From contig NW_024104403.1 in assembly GCF_003945595.2 (NCBI RefSeq), positions 868,001-932,000 of the forward strand: a stretch of 64,000 bases of DNA, read 5' to 3'. The position numbers were made by a program, and so were the translations under genes. Within the stretch, counting starts at the first letter, position 1. The number at the start of each line of letters is the position of its first letter. The notes under the pieces were generated by a model. That model made no database searches, was not told the DNA's origin, and saw only the letters and a program-made list of their open reading frames with translations. Below, in pieces: positions 48,557 to 60,000 of the stretch. The stretch comes from Pipra filicauda (lineage: Eukaryota > Chordata > Aves > Passeriformes > Pipridae).

Positions 48557-48741
48557 CATTATCTTGAACTTTGTTTCTGGCCTCTTCCACCATACTTTCT
48601 GCTTGCTTTGATGCTGCATGATTTTGAGTTGCATCTGAGTATGTATCATACATATATTGTATATATTTTGCACAGCTTTTGCTTCCAATAGAGCCTTGTA
48701 AACTTTCTTCAAAGAATGATTTATGTAAGGTAGAAAATGTG
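48557..48741 (-). other. candidate decayed exon with helical-looking peptide
   Basis: On the minus strand the segment runs from an acceptor (CACATGTGAATGTAG, ending at 48742) to a donor (AAGATAATG then GTTAGT at 48556). One frame is open throughout and ends with a heptad-friendly stretch, QNHAASKQAESMVEEARNKV. In the 5' half a different frame gives the more helical INHSLKKVYKALLEAKAVQN. Between them lies an AT-rich near-repeat (ATATATACAATATATG). A small insertion there could have shifted the frame of an older coiled-coil exon. I cannot name the family. It may equally be chance in AT-rich DNA. Confidence 0.2.
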
Positions 48742-51700
48742 CTACATTCACATGTGAAAATTATACTACAATATTGTTCTCCCAGGAGCCATAAAGAGAT
48801 CACAGTCCAGTTTGTGCTATGAAAAAAGAACTATGAACCTCACTGGGACTCTTAATCACAATATGCTGGCTCTGAATTAAAGATCCATTTTCTATCTTGT
48901 CCCAGTGGACTAACAAAAATCTGTTTGTTTATGGAAGTTAATATAAAACTTTTAGGAGAAAAAAGGGTACTGAAGGTGTTGCCCAGCTCTAAAGCAAACT
49001 TGATCTTATTCCAGACAAAAGGCAATATGCATTGTTGTGCAGTGTTTTCAAATCAATCTTTCAAAACCATATTTACTATTAAATAATTTTTCCACGTTTC
49101 AAGATTGCTAGGAAATACCCTTACAGAACTAAGAATAATTGTATTCTGCACAGTTCTGTGGACACGGGGAAAAATGTAAATTAAATTCTTGTGTGGTCTT
49201 ACTTTTCCATCAATGGCTTCAGCCTCAGATCTGCACTGGTAAGTTCACTTAATTGCAAGAGAAAAGCAGTGAAGCCACTAGAAACTTAATTCTTCAGCAC
49301 TGATTTTATTTAAATGGAATACCATTCAAAAAATCTGAAAAATATACCACTCGCAATGTCACTCCATTTATCAAAGAGAGGCCATTGAGATTTTTCCAAT
49401 GGAAAAAAAATAATTGAGATGGCATAAAACACAGTAAAGAATCTCTAAGCCCTCTGTGTGATTTTTTGACTTTTGGGTAAGGCTTGAATAAAAATTTTCT
49501 AGAGTTAGATTATAGGTAAATTAGGACTTTTGTTGACTACAGACAACAGGATAATAACAGAGGAGGCAATATTATAGATTTCTAGATTATCCCCAAATTT
49601 TATATTTTGTTTTTTGATTATGACATTTGGACAATTCTTATATATTTAATAGAGTATGACAGATGAATTCTGACTCGCATTAGGACTGCATACATTGGAG
49701 TGCCAACCGTAGCGGGTTGGAAATATGGAACGGGGGGGAACAGTTTGATTTTTCTGACAGAAGGACATTCTGACATATTGGTCATTGTTCTGAATGACTT
49801 TATTGATATTGATAATGTAACAAGAATAAAGTTCTTTTAAATCAAGCTTATAGCTGCAGAGGTGCTCTGGAAATCATTCTATGCAGTAGGGAATGTTCCT
49901 GAGCTGTGTTATCACCACATATTCATCCAAATACCATATTTAATGCTGAAATATGCATGTTAGTTACTGTTTGCTAAACAATAATTGATACTTTTCCTGA
50001 TCTGTCATTGTTCAAAAATACATATATTAAATTTATATATTCAGATATATGTGTGGAAATCAATGGTCCGTGTTCTCATGTCAGACAGCTGAGATCTGAA
50101 TTTTTCACTGCTACAACGAAAGCTGTGAAAGACTGAATTTATTTGAATGCAAAAGGGATCACTTGCCTTGGCTTTTCTTTGTTGCCAGAAACTTAAAACC
50201 TGTATTATACAAATCAATTGCAAGTAAAGGACTTGAATTTTAATTTCTAGTACCATGATTTTTCTGGTTTGCTACTTTTTGCAATCTCTTTAAATTCTTT
50301 CTTATATAAAGTACTTAAAAATCATTTTTCTCAATCTTATTATGTGAGAAAACTTACCAGGAATCAGAGAACAAAAGGAAAGCAAAATCTTAGAGATCTT
50401 AAAGAGATCTTAAAAAACATAGATACTTAAAACCAAAGACCTTAAGAACTTATATAGTGCTGTACAAATCAAACCCAGCAATCCATATAATAATCGGTAC
50501 AGTGACAAATTTAAGTGGAATTGAGTTAACTACAATAAAGCAAAAATAGTCAGAAGTGAGAACAGTCAAAATTTCAAACTTCATACTTACATTTGAACTT
50601 ATATTTAAATGCATGAAAATCAGAGGCTTTTTCCTTTTAGAAATTCTTTTTAGCAATTTTGTGTCAGAATTTGGAAAGATTTATTTAATCTACTGTTATA
50701 TTACTTCATCACTTGCTTAATGTGCCCAATTATTATGAAGCTATTATGGTATGACAATCTGGTAATATTCAAAATAATTACCTACCCCTGTTTATACAGT
50801 TTCTAAATTTGCACTGTCTTCATGAGATCAAGCATAGCTAACACGATTAATTTCTGCCATCATGATAAACTGTCTCTGAGGTCAAGGGTGTTCAACAGAA
50901 GATTTTAAATCAATGTTATATAATAGCTGCTGATATTAACTTAAAAAATAATTGCATGCCACTTGAAGTACTACTGATAGCATTATGAAGCAAAAGATAA
51001 TGTGAGCCCCTGAAATGAAATAAAACAGCTTAATTAGGATTCTAAAATTCTGAACAAATTTGAATAACTCTCTGTCTCTCTACCTCAAAAAATACTACCA
51101 AAACCAAACGGTAAAACAGTCTACATATTAGCTATTGTGAATAATTCTGTGCATAATAAAATAGGGGACCGTAAGTTCTTGTATCAAGCTCATTTGGATT
51201 TTAAATGCAACTTTGAAAAACTTCCATACTAAAATAGAAATCTTCTAATGTGTTGTGTTTTAAAAGATGCTTTATTTTCTGCATCATATATTACTCATAA
51301 GGATCCTTCAAAGACACAGCAATAAATTTCACCATATTCCGAGGTTTGAGAAAGAGAATTTAAGCTTATATTCTGAGCTTCTCTATATATGATTTTATGC
51401 TTGTATGCCATTATTCTGTTTTCAGAGGAGTGCAAATAATTTTAGAACATATATAAAAAATATGGAATAACATATGTATATATGCCTTTTGCAAAAATTC
51501 TGGTCATAAATGAATTTCTGAGAATGGGGTACATCCCAACATATTAGAATATAGTTCAAAATAATTTTTTAATGGGATCATATTGAACATAACTTCACTT
51601 ACTGTCTTTCCATAAATTTTAAAATTTAACCTCAGCTTATAAATTCACAGTAGCTTCACCAAGCTTATCTCTTCCTTTTCTCCTGCTGCCATGTACTCAG

Positions 51701-52240
51701 TATAATAATTTCTACTGCCAGAAAATGCATGCTTTTTTAGATACCAATATAAGAGTCAAGCAGACTAGGATGCTTTTAAAAATCTGCAAATAAGTCAAAC
51801 AGCCATAAGATAATTACATTTCATTAAACAGATTTTTATTCCTCAATCTGTTATTCTTTCCTTCAATCACTCTCAGTGTTATTGCAAATTATTCAGAAAT
51901 ATAGGCAGGACAAAATATACCAAAAGTCATAATGTCTGTCTGTCAAAATACAAGATGTATGTAATTCTTTTTAACTGAATTGGATTAAAAACAGAAGTTT
52001 TGTTCAAAGATTATGTTCTGAAAATGCACTGGGAAGGTTATCCTAATGGTTGTGCTTGAAAACATCATGTCTTTAAAATGGATGAAGTCTATTGTGACCT
52101 GACTAGAAACAAATCAACTGAAAAGAAGCAAACACAAACCTGGTAAAAGCATTAAATAGTTATATGAATGAAATAAAATGAAAATATTTGCTCTTAGAAG
52201 CAACTTATCTGGGGAAATGAGGGTGCAGCAATGTTCTTAC
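48742..52240. other. AT-rich sequence without recognised genes or repeats
   Basis: No transposon or gene is recognised. An isolated CpG/G-rich patch near 49705-49740 (CCAACCGTAGCGGGTTGG, imperfectly palindromic) interrupts otherwise AT-rich DNA. Confidence 0.45.
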
Positions 52241-52311
52241 CTGATCCTTATTGCTGCTACATGCTTGCAATTCCATCTCAGTCCAGACTGATGATTCAGT
52301 ATTAAAATAAC
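52241..52311 (-). other. candidate 71-base exon
   Basis: On the minus strand a consensus donor (GATCAG then GTAAGA) begins at 52240. The preceding 71 bases are open in one frame. They enter with two bases and leave on a codon boundary, and the peptide is rich in Glu, Ser and Asn (FNTESSVWTEMELQACSS). The acceptor (AAATTAACGAG) is weak. There is no family recognition. Confidence 0.15.
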
Positions 52312-52965
52312 CTCGTTAATTTAAAATTCCTAATGTTGTTATTTGTTTCTCAAAACTTACATTGATAGAAATCTGTTTTGTTTTGGTTTTAACTAAACAT
52401 TGCTTTTACATTGACTGGTCTCCAAGGATTTCAAGAAATATGCTGGAGCCTAAGAGAAATTAAAATCTGTAAACAATCTCATTTTAAATTGTATTTAGGG
52501 GGTAAAAAAAAAAAGTAAATCAGCCTTGAATTCTTAAACAATTTGCAAACTAGGGGATAGGTGACTGACGAGGACCTCTTCAGTCTCTAGTGATAGAGAA
52601 CTATAGATCTGTTAGTAACCAAAGAGAAAATGAAGCAGCACATGCATCAGTACAATTGAAAGCACATTCTATCTCTAAGGAATAAAGAATGCAAACCTTG
52701 CTCACAGCCTTGAGAACTCTTATAATGACAAATTATAAATGACAAAAATTCTGAAAAAGAGCAGAAAGTAAGAGAATAGTGGGCAGAAAAAAGTGGCAAA
52801 TAGTCAGTTTTTGCCTGGAGTTTTCATTGTGACACAGACAAAGGGGTTAGCAAAATGCTTTGAAGGCATATAAAGAAATGGGGAGTTTACGATTCCTCTG
52901 CGTTTTGGTCAGTTATAGCTGTTACTGAAATTCTACAGAACAAAAGTTTGTAAGAGATGGATGAA
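52312..52965. other. AT-rich spacer
   Basis: No gene or repeat is recognised before the CR1 tail that follows. Confidence 0.5.
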
Positions 52966-53075
52966 GCCAGAATGGCTTGTGTTGGAAGGGACCTGAAGGA
53001 CCACCTAGTTCTAACCCCTCCTGCCATGGGCAGGGACACCTCCCATTAGACCAGTGGAAGGTGCCCCTGTAGTGT
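52966..53075 (-). mobile_element. CR1: CR1 LINE 3' stub
   Basis: The reverse-complement CR1 tail reads CCAGAATGGCTTGTGTTGGA, AGGGACCTGAAGGACCACCT, CCTCCTGCCATGGGCAGGGA and CATTAGACCAGTGGAAGGTG. It is about 110 bases, strongly 5'-truncated, and the terminal octamers have been lost. Confidence 0.9.
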
Positions 53076-54269
53076 TCTAAATGGATTATAATCTGATTTT
53101 CCTTTGAATGCTTCATCTATGTAGTAGGTAATAGAGTGAATCTTGCCACTGAACTCTGTTAAAGTTGCACTTTCACAAATTCATGTTAAAACCTGCTTTT
53201 TGGCAACACCCTTAATGGTGATTCTTCAAGCTGCTGAAACCATTCATTTGCAACAGATACAATAAACTAACTCCTTTTTATATGATTCATTTTTCTACTA
53301 AAATGATTATCAGAATGATACATTTATTCCTTTAACTTTTTTAAAGCTTAGAATACCATAAAGTCCCTTTTTATTAGTCTCATTCATAATAAAAGAAACT
53401 ATAGTAATAATTTTAAAAGATACCTTAGAGTTTTGACATAAAAAATCCCATAACACAACAAGCTCTTGGCTATACACTAAACATTACCTCTAACTGATAT
53501 TTGCTGATTAATAATTTTGGATTTTCAAACAGTTAAATTTGATTCATTCCAAAAGCCTGATTTCCTGTAGCAAAAACATCAAGTCACTGGAATTAATTGT
53601 TAGATTGCTTTTTTATTATTACTTTTAAAACAACATATGTACCATTTGGGTCATTAAATTTCTTTCCCTTCTAAACCAACGAAACAAAAGAACACAAAGA
53701 TAATAGGTTTATCAGCCTGATTTCATTGGCTTGATATTTTGCCTTGCTTATGGCAGGGTTGCAGAATCATCAGTCTTGTGTAACAGGAGCCATTGCTAGA
53801 GGTACTATAGTTACAAAGGAAGTAATGAAATAGGATGATGATTGTAAATTTAGCAAATACCATAGCAGACTTCATTTGAGGCAGCTAAGGGTTGTGGCAA
53901 TATCAGAGGGTACCTTCCTTGTGCATAAGTTCCTCTGAGTCTCTAAATCCTGTAACATTCAGAAGTAACATAAAGACTAACAAAAGATTCAAAGAAAAGT
54001 TGTTGTCAGTCATCATAAATTATATTGGTGTGTCTTCCAAAAATCAAAACAATACATAAATCACACATCCTATGGGTTCGAATAGATTGTCCACTTTACC
54101 TAAAGTATGTAGTTTGGACAATATCCTAAATCCATCAAGATAAATCACAAAATCATTTAAGCTAATCACAGTAAGTATTTTCAGTCTAGTCCTAAACTCT
54201 GTTTTGTATTGATCACAAATGCAATGCTTGCAACCAGTGTGAATCTAGCTTTGACCTCTTGAGAGTAAG
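53076..54269. other. AT-rich sequence without recognised genes or repeats
   Basis: Nothing supported beyond short chance frames. Confidence 0.5.
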
Positions 54270-54356
54270 CCCAGCTAACACTAAGGCCCCACTGCACCAG
54301 GCAATGTGCAGTTACAAACAAACTGGTCTTGAAGCCTTTATAATCTAATAGAAAAC
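54270..54356 (+). repeat. probable ancient amniote repeat tail
   Basis: GCCCCACTGCACCAGGCAAT, then GTTACAAACAAACTGGTCTT and CTTTATAATCTAATAGAAA resemble an old amniote repeat. That element reads roughly 'gccccattgtgctaggtgctgtacaaacac ... agagcttacaatctaa'. The class (a MIR/CORE-SINE or L3-type tail) is uncertain. Confidence 0.4.
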
Positions 54357-57300
54357 ACTACAGTACTTTTTGTTATTGGAGCAGTTCCTGAGATCTACTC
54401 TACTCTTACCAAACGCTCATTCATTCAGAGCAGATGCTAATGTGTGCTAAGAATTCTGTTAGGCCACTTGACAAAAACCTCTCAAATGGTTTAGCTGAAT
54501 TTAGAAAGAATATTTCTCTCTGGAAAGTTAGACTGACTAAATAAGATTGTTGTTTTTTTTTCTTTCTTTTTTTTGTTTTTAAGTTTACACTAAAAAGGAT
54601 ATTGCCTTTGAAGGCACCAGTAAAAGTCTTAAATGCATTCATAACAAAGTACCTGCAGTTGTGTTTTTATTTAAAGGAGTCAATCTACTAAAACACCAGT
54701 ACTAAAACCACCACACAAACACTTACTAGCAAACCCTCCCATTAAACTCAATTATTTACATACAATGTCCAAAACAGATATTTTCCAATTCAGCTATTAA
54801 AAATACCTGTTAAAGGAAAAATGTCTTGTGCAAATTTGCTTCAGATAGGTGTATTGCTTATTGCAAAAGCACAGAAAGAAAATTTTTGTAATAAAAATTT
54901 TTAGTTTATCTTACAGTCTCCAGAAACAAACTGATCTAATGGTTCCACAAAGACTGGACAAATGGAACAATATTTACTTTTAATTTCAGACAACTGTAAC
55001 GACTGAACTTAATAATGTGAGATAAATAGCCAGATATTGTAGCAAAAAAACCCCCAGTAGTTCTCATCAATATTTTTTTGCCACTAAGAGGGAACAGACA
55101 ACCACCTTGTCTTGCTATGGAAGGAAATAGAACATAGTTCTCAAATAAGGGAAAATAAATCAATAAAACTGATCACCTCACTTATATTAAAGAATCAGCA
55201 TCTATTTCTAGCTTTCAGTATAATAAAACTTGTATGAACTGTCTTACATAACACAGGTGAATAATAGTCCCCATTTCCACCACATTAATGGAAAATTAAC
55301 ATTCTGCTCATCTTAGGACCCTGAAATTCAGAAACTTTCTTTTTACATAATCAAATTGTTTTCTGACTATTTTAATTTGGTTTATAATACTACCCCACTA
55401 GCAGGACCTTGCCCAGCTTCAGTACATCTCCTTTATAAATGTTCTCTTAAATTACATTTCCACAGAAATGACAAATAATAATTGATTTTGACTGTTTCCT
55501 TTGGAGGGGATATGGTGAGACACCTCATAATACTGTGAAACTGGCAAATATTTGCCATTCTAATATAGTCATTATATATTGGAAAAGCTGTTCCTAATAT
55601 ATTTTCTTTCATTTCTTCTTTCCTTTCTTCTAGCATTTCTTGACAGGAGTGTCCCTTATGTACTGCAAACCTTTTCTGTCTTCATTAAAAAACCAAACCA
55701 AAGCAAACCAAACTAAAACAGAACTCAAGAAGCCATTTTGAAATCATCAAAATTCTGAGATTCGTACATCTTAAATTTATTATAGTCCGATGATGAATAC
55801 AACAGTCTATTGTGTTCTTGTTCCAAATGAAGCATAAATTAGAATTCACCACACTCCACAATACATTACACATCCTTAAATCATTCCATGGAAATAGAGG
55901 ATTGTACACAGTCCAAGTATGTGTGGCAAAAGAACATATTTATTTCTCCTTTTAATCAGAATTAAGGTAGAATTATTGTCTGAATTTAGAAAATATTCAG
56001 CAAATGCAAAATACTTACACCTGTAAAATAAAAGATTTTTTTTTTCTATAGTGGTTTTCCTTTGTGAAAAGTGAAACAGATTTAAAAACCTGTGTAATTG
56101 TTACGGTTTTTTTCATCCATTGCAAGCCTAGATTTTGAATGAGAAGCTACAGCATATTTGTATTGTGTTTATTTTTAGAAGACTAAGAAATATACTTGCT
56201 ACCTGTTGAGGTATAATAGAAAAAAAATTAAAAAGATTGAGATCAAACAGTGTCTACCATAAATATCTAATGTTGTTCTGAAATTCTCACATAAGCTTTA
56301 CTAAAACAATATCAGCCTTTCTTTTTACTTTTGTAGTTTTTAATTTTAGAAAGAAAATTAATTGCATACACCAAGGCAAACCAGCATGATGTGAGCAACA
56401 ATGTGAGAAAAAAATTCTCCAGAGAGCTCTAAACAGCACAAAAGAGAGAAATAGATTCTAGCTAAAATCTTTTCTGACACGTAAGTGTTGGGCATGAAGT
56501 ATTTGATAACTTTTTAACACCACAGGTCAAATAATTTTTAAGAAAATACTTTTTGGAAAACCATTACTTCAGTTTTCTGGATTTCTTTTAAGTTTATATG
56601 ATTGAACTCTCTGATTTTTTGTTAATCTGTCTTCTACTCTAACCTTTCCCCACATATTCTGACTACCTTTAAACAAATTTGACAGAAGATTAGAATTATA
56701 AAAAATGATGACATTTTATAATTTATTAAAAAAAAATACAACCAGATTAAGAAAATAAGATAGCATTGGTCAGTAATGGGGGAACAGATGTAGTGAGTAG
56801 ACCTTAAGAACAGCTGGGAATTCACACAAAAAAAATCTTGTAAAGCTCCCTATGGTGGAAAACATTTCAACTGGAACTTACAGATAAGTACAAAACACAA
56901 AACCCTAGGAATTCTAGCTTCAATACTTCTGGTGTTCAAAGAACTTACTGGATATACAATTAATTTAAATATTTTTTTATTCTCTTTTACTACATGCAGT
57001 GAATCACTCAGTACTGTGGCCAAATGTCTTGTCCAGTTAAGAAAACATATTTATTCCAGCATGAATGCATTGCTTTGTAATACATTCTGGCTCACATCAG
57101 TGCCGGTTCACTAGTACTAGTAATCCCTGAATATTCAAAACCTGATGAAATAGGCATTCAAGGGAGAAAGTAGCTCACTTGAAATAAAGTAATTCTTTAA
57201 TATTTTAGGTTCTTATGTTTTCGTGACAGCTTATCTTTGATTTATTTTTTTTTTAAAAGCAAAACAACTAAATAAAATTTAACATTAAAATTGTAATTCA

Positions 57301-59920
57301 ATTTTTGTCTGAAGGTAACACACCCAGTGCTGTGACAGTTCACTGTCAAATATTCTGGGTATCTCAGAAAGGCCAGGTGACATTCACCATAGGAGTTTCT
57401 ATTTTTCTTCTTGGTTTACAAAGGAAGATCAGGATTATCAGCTCAAATACTGATGCCTACTCTGGACCTGATTTGGTGAGATGAATCTCACATCCAAATA
57501 TTAAGTAGGAAAGAAGTATGTTGAAAGTTTTCTGTAGGATAGAAGTAAATATTTTATTTAAACAACTAAAGCATGTTATCACTATTTCCATGCCTGCTAC
57601 ATTCTCTCTCTATATAACATAATACCAAAGAAATAAATGAACTGATATGTTTATACAAAATGAACAATAAACATTAAAATAGTACAGCCAAAAAATCCAT
57701 TTTTCAATATCTATCCAACACTGGTCAAACCCATGCCAAATTCCCTTGACACCTCTTTTTATATTAAGAAACAAACTAACACCTCTACAAAGGTGTCTAT
57801 AAGGTTGTCAGTAAAGAGGAAGCCACTGTAAAACACCTAAGCACAAAAGACAACAACTTGAGAAAAATTGACATCCAAAATTAGGATATGTAAATTTAGC
57901 GAAAGTATTTTTTAGACAGTTTAAGGGCAGATGCTGATCCTTCGCTGTCTGCTGTGCATAAATATTAGGGTATTCATAATGCAGGTTTTTAGAATGCAGG
58001 TTTTTTAAAAACAGTTCACTTTTTGAAGCGAGATAACATTAACCTGCTGACTTGTCCAGCATGCTTACTGTATGGCTTTACTTTACGGCTTCAGTCTAAA
58101 ACAAGATGGTAATGAAAAGCTGGATAGAGTTTGCAAAATCTGTTGGGATGAAAGGTTCTAAGATTAATAAAGCTACACATGAAAAGCATCAAAGCAAGAC
58201 CCAATTGTACTCATTTATATAACTAATATGTATAGAAAGTTATTCCCCAGGAGTCTCACCTTTCCTTGGTTGTTTTATGTAAGCACTTTTAATGGTTAGA
58301 TGTAGAAAAACTCCCAGGCTGACCAGTCATTAAATGACAGTTCAAATCTCATAAATTATCTTATATTCACATCTATGCATGGACACCCACAGATTAAATT
58401 ATATGTCATAGTGATCTCTAATGCAATGTGAGATGTACTTTTAAAAGACTTATGGAAGCAAATCAGATAAATGTTTTGTTAGGTAAAAGAAGCAATATCA
58501 TCCTCCTTCAAAGTAGTAATTCATTTAGTCATTCACTTCTAAGGTATAGTTCAGTTAGCTACTCTATTTATACCATAACAAAAGCATTAATAAATTTGCT
58601 GATTTTGAAGTGTATTATCTGTACATGTCACTTATCATAAATGTCTAGATTAGCCCTGACACTAAGACAAATTCATAAGTATGAAAAAATTGCATCCTTC
58701 ATTTCCTTTATTTTTTATACAAGAAAATGCTTGTGGAATGGGTATAAACCTCAATGTCTTTCCCAGATCCCCATGTCCTAGTACTCTATAATGACTTGAA
58801 CTGATGAGGATAAACTCCCCCAAACAGCGAGGCAGTTACAGTCAGATACCAGGACACTCGACTGATCCAGTCCAAGAATATTGTTTTCTCCAAGACAAAC
58901 CCCCCCCCATTTAATAATTCTGCTCATGTATAAAAATTAGGTCACTCTGTATTTATGTGTTCATAATGAAATGTTTGAAAAATGCATCCTAATTAATTAC
59001 TTAAAAGATTGAATTCAATTTTCAGAATAAACAATGCCAGGATTTACAATAAAACCTAAATATAAGCAACAAATTTTCATATAATGGTGCAAGAGTAGGC
59101 AGAACTGCATAAGCAACGTTAAACTTATTGTTTCCCATAGCCTTCAGACATTTTAATGTCCCACTACTAGCAGCAAAAAATTAATTAGAAACTTTTAATA
59201 GGATACAGTAAATTAGAAATTAATTGTGTGCAGTAAAGAAGAATTAAATAACTGATATATTTGTGAAGTAATACTTCTTATAGATTGAAATAATAAGAAA
59301 ATATTTTTACTACAAATTCTGGATAAACTATTTTAGTATTTCATCACTTCCAGTAGTAGTAGTAATAAAGGTCAGGAGCCTTTCAACAGTAAAGAAAGGT
59401 TTAGGGCTTAGGTATATATAGAAGTGAACAACTTATAAAGATTACAGTATTATTTAATATTTTGCTTAGCATAAGAAAGAAGGAGTAACTATTTTACTCC
59501 ACTAATTCGCTTGAACTCTTTCCATTGCTGATTGCACTTCAGTGAAGAAAGGTCCATGAATTTGTTTTTAACATGAGCTTAAAACAGAAAAAGAAGGGTT
59601 TTGCTCAGCTAGGGTCCAGGTATCTGATGCAAAGCTCTCGTATATTATTTGAAACGTTTCTACTGAGACCTTAGAAACTGGACAAAAGACTGAAATCCAT
59701 GGGATATCTCTAAATTCAGGGGTTTTTTCTTAGGGGCGGTCACATGATGCACTCAGAGGTGTTTGAGAGGAGGGCAATACCCAGTAAAATCAGTAATCTC
59801 TGAATAAAAGTAAGAACAGATGGTATTCATGTAGGTCATGTTTATAACATTTTAGTGCCTAGTCTAGAACATTTAGTCGAAGTATGAAGGATGTGTACAA
59901 TTGTAAGATGAACATTAAAA
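54357..59920. other. AT-rich sequence without recognised genes or repeats
   Basis: T-rich tract at 54549-54581 and a C9 run at 58900-58908. A 16-base direct duplication (AATGCAGGTTTTT) lies near 57978-58008. No gene or transposon is recognised. Confidence 0.45.
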
Positions 59921-60000
59921 AATGAAATGAAATAAAATAAAATAAAATAAAATAAAATAAAATAAAATAAAATAAAATAAAATAAAATAAAATAAAATAA
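59921..60000 (+). repeat. pentanucleotide microsatellite (AATAA)n
   Basis: Fourteen perfect AATAA units fill 59931-60000, preceded by two units with A-to-G variants (AATGA). It ends sharply at TGACAG. A minus-strand open frame at 59859-60119, with a repeating Phe-Ile-Leu-Phe-Tyr pattern, is only a translation of this array. Confidence 0.97.

Noticed and set aside
57324..57350. TGACAGT-TC-ACTGTCA inverted repeat
   Set aside because: Seven-base arms with a short spacer are expected several times by chance in this window.
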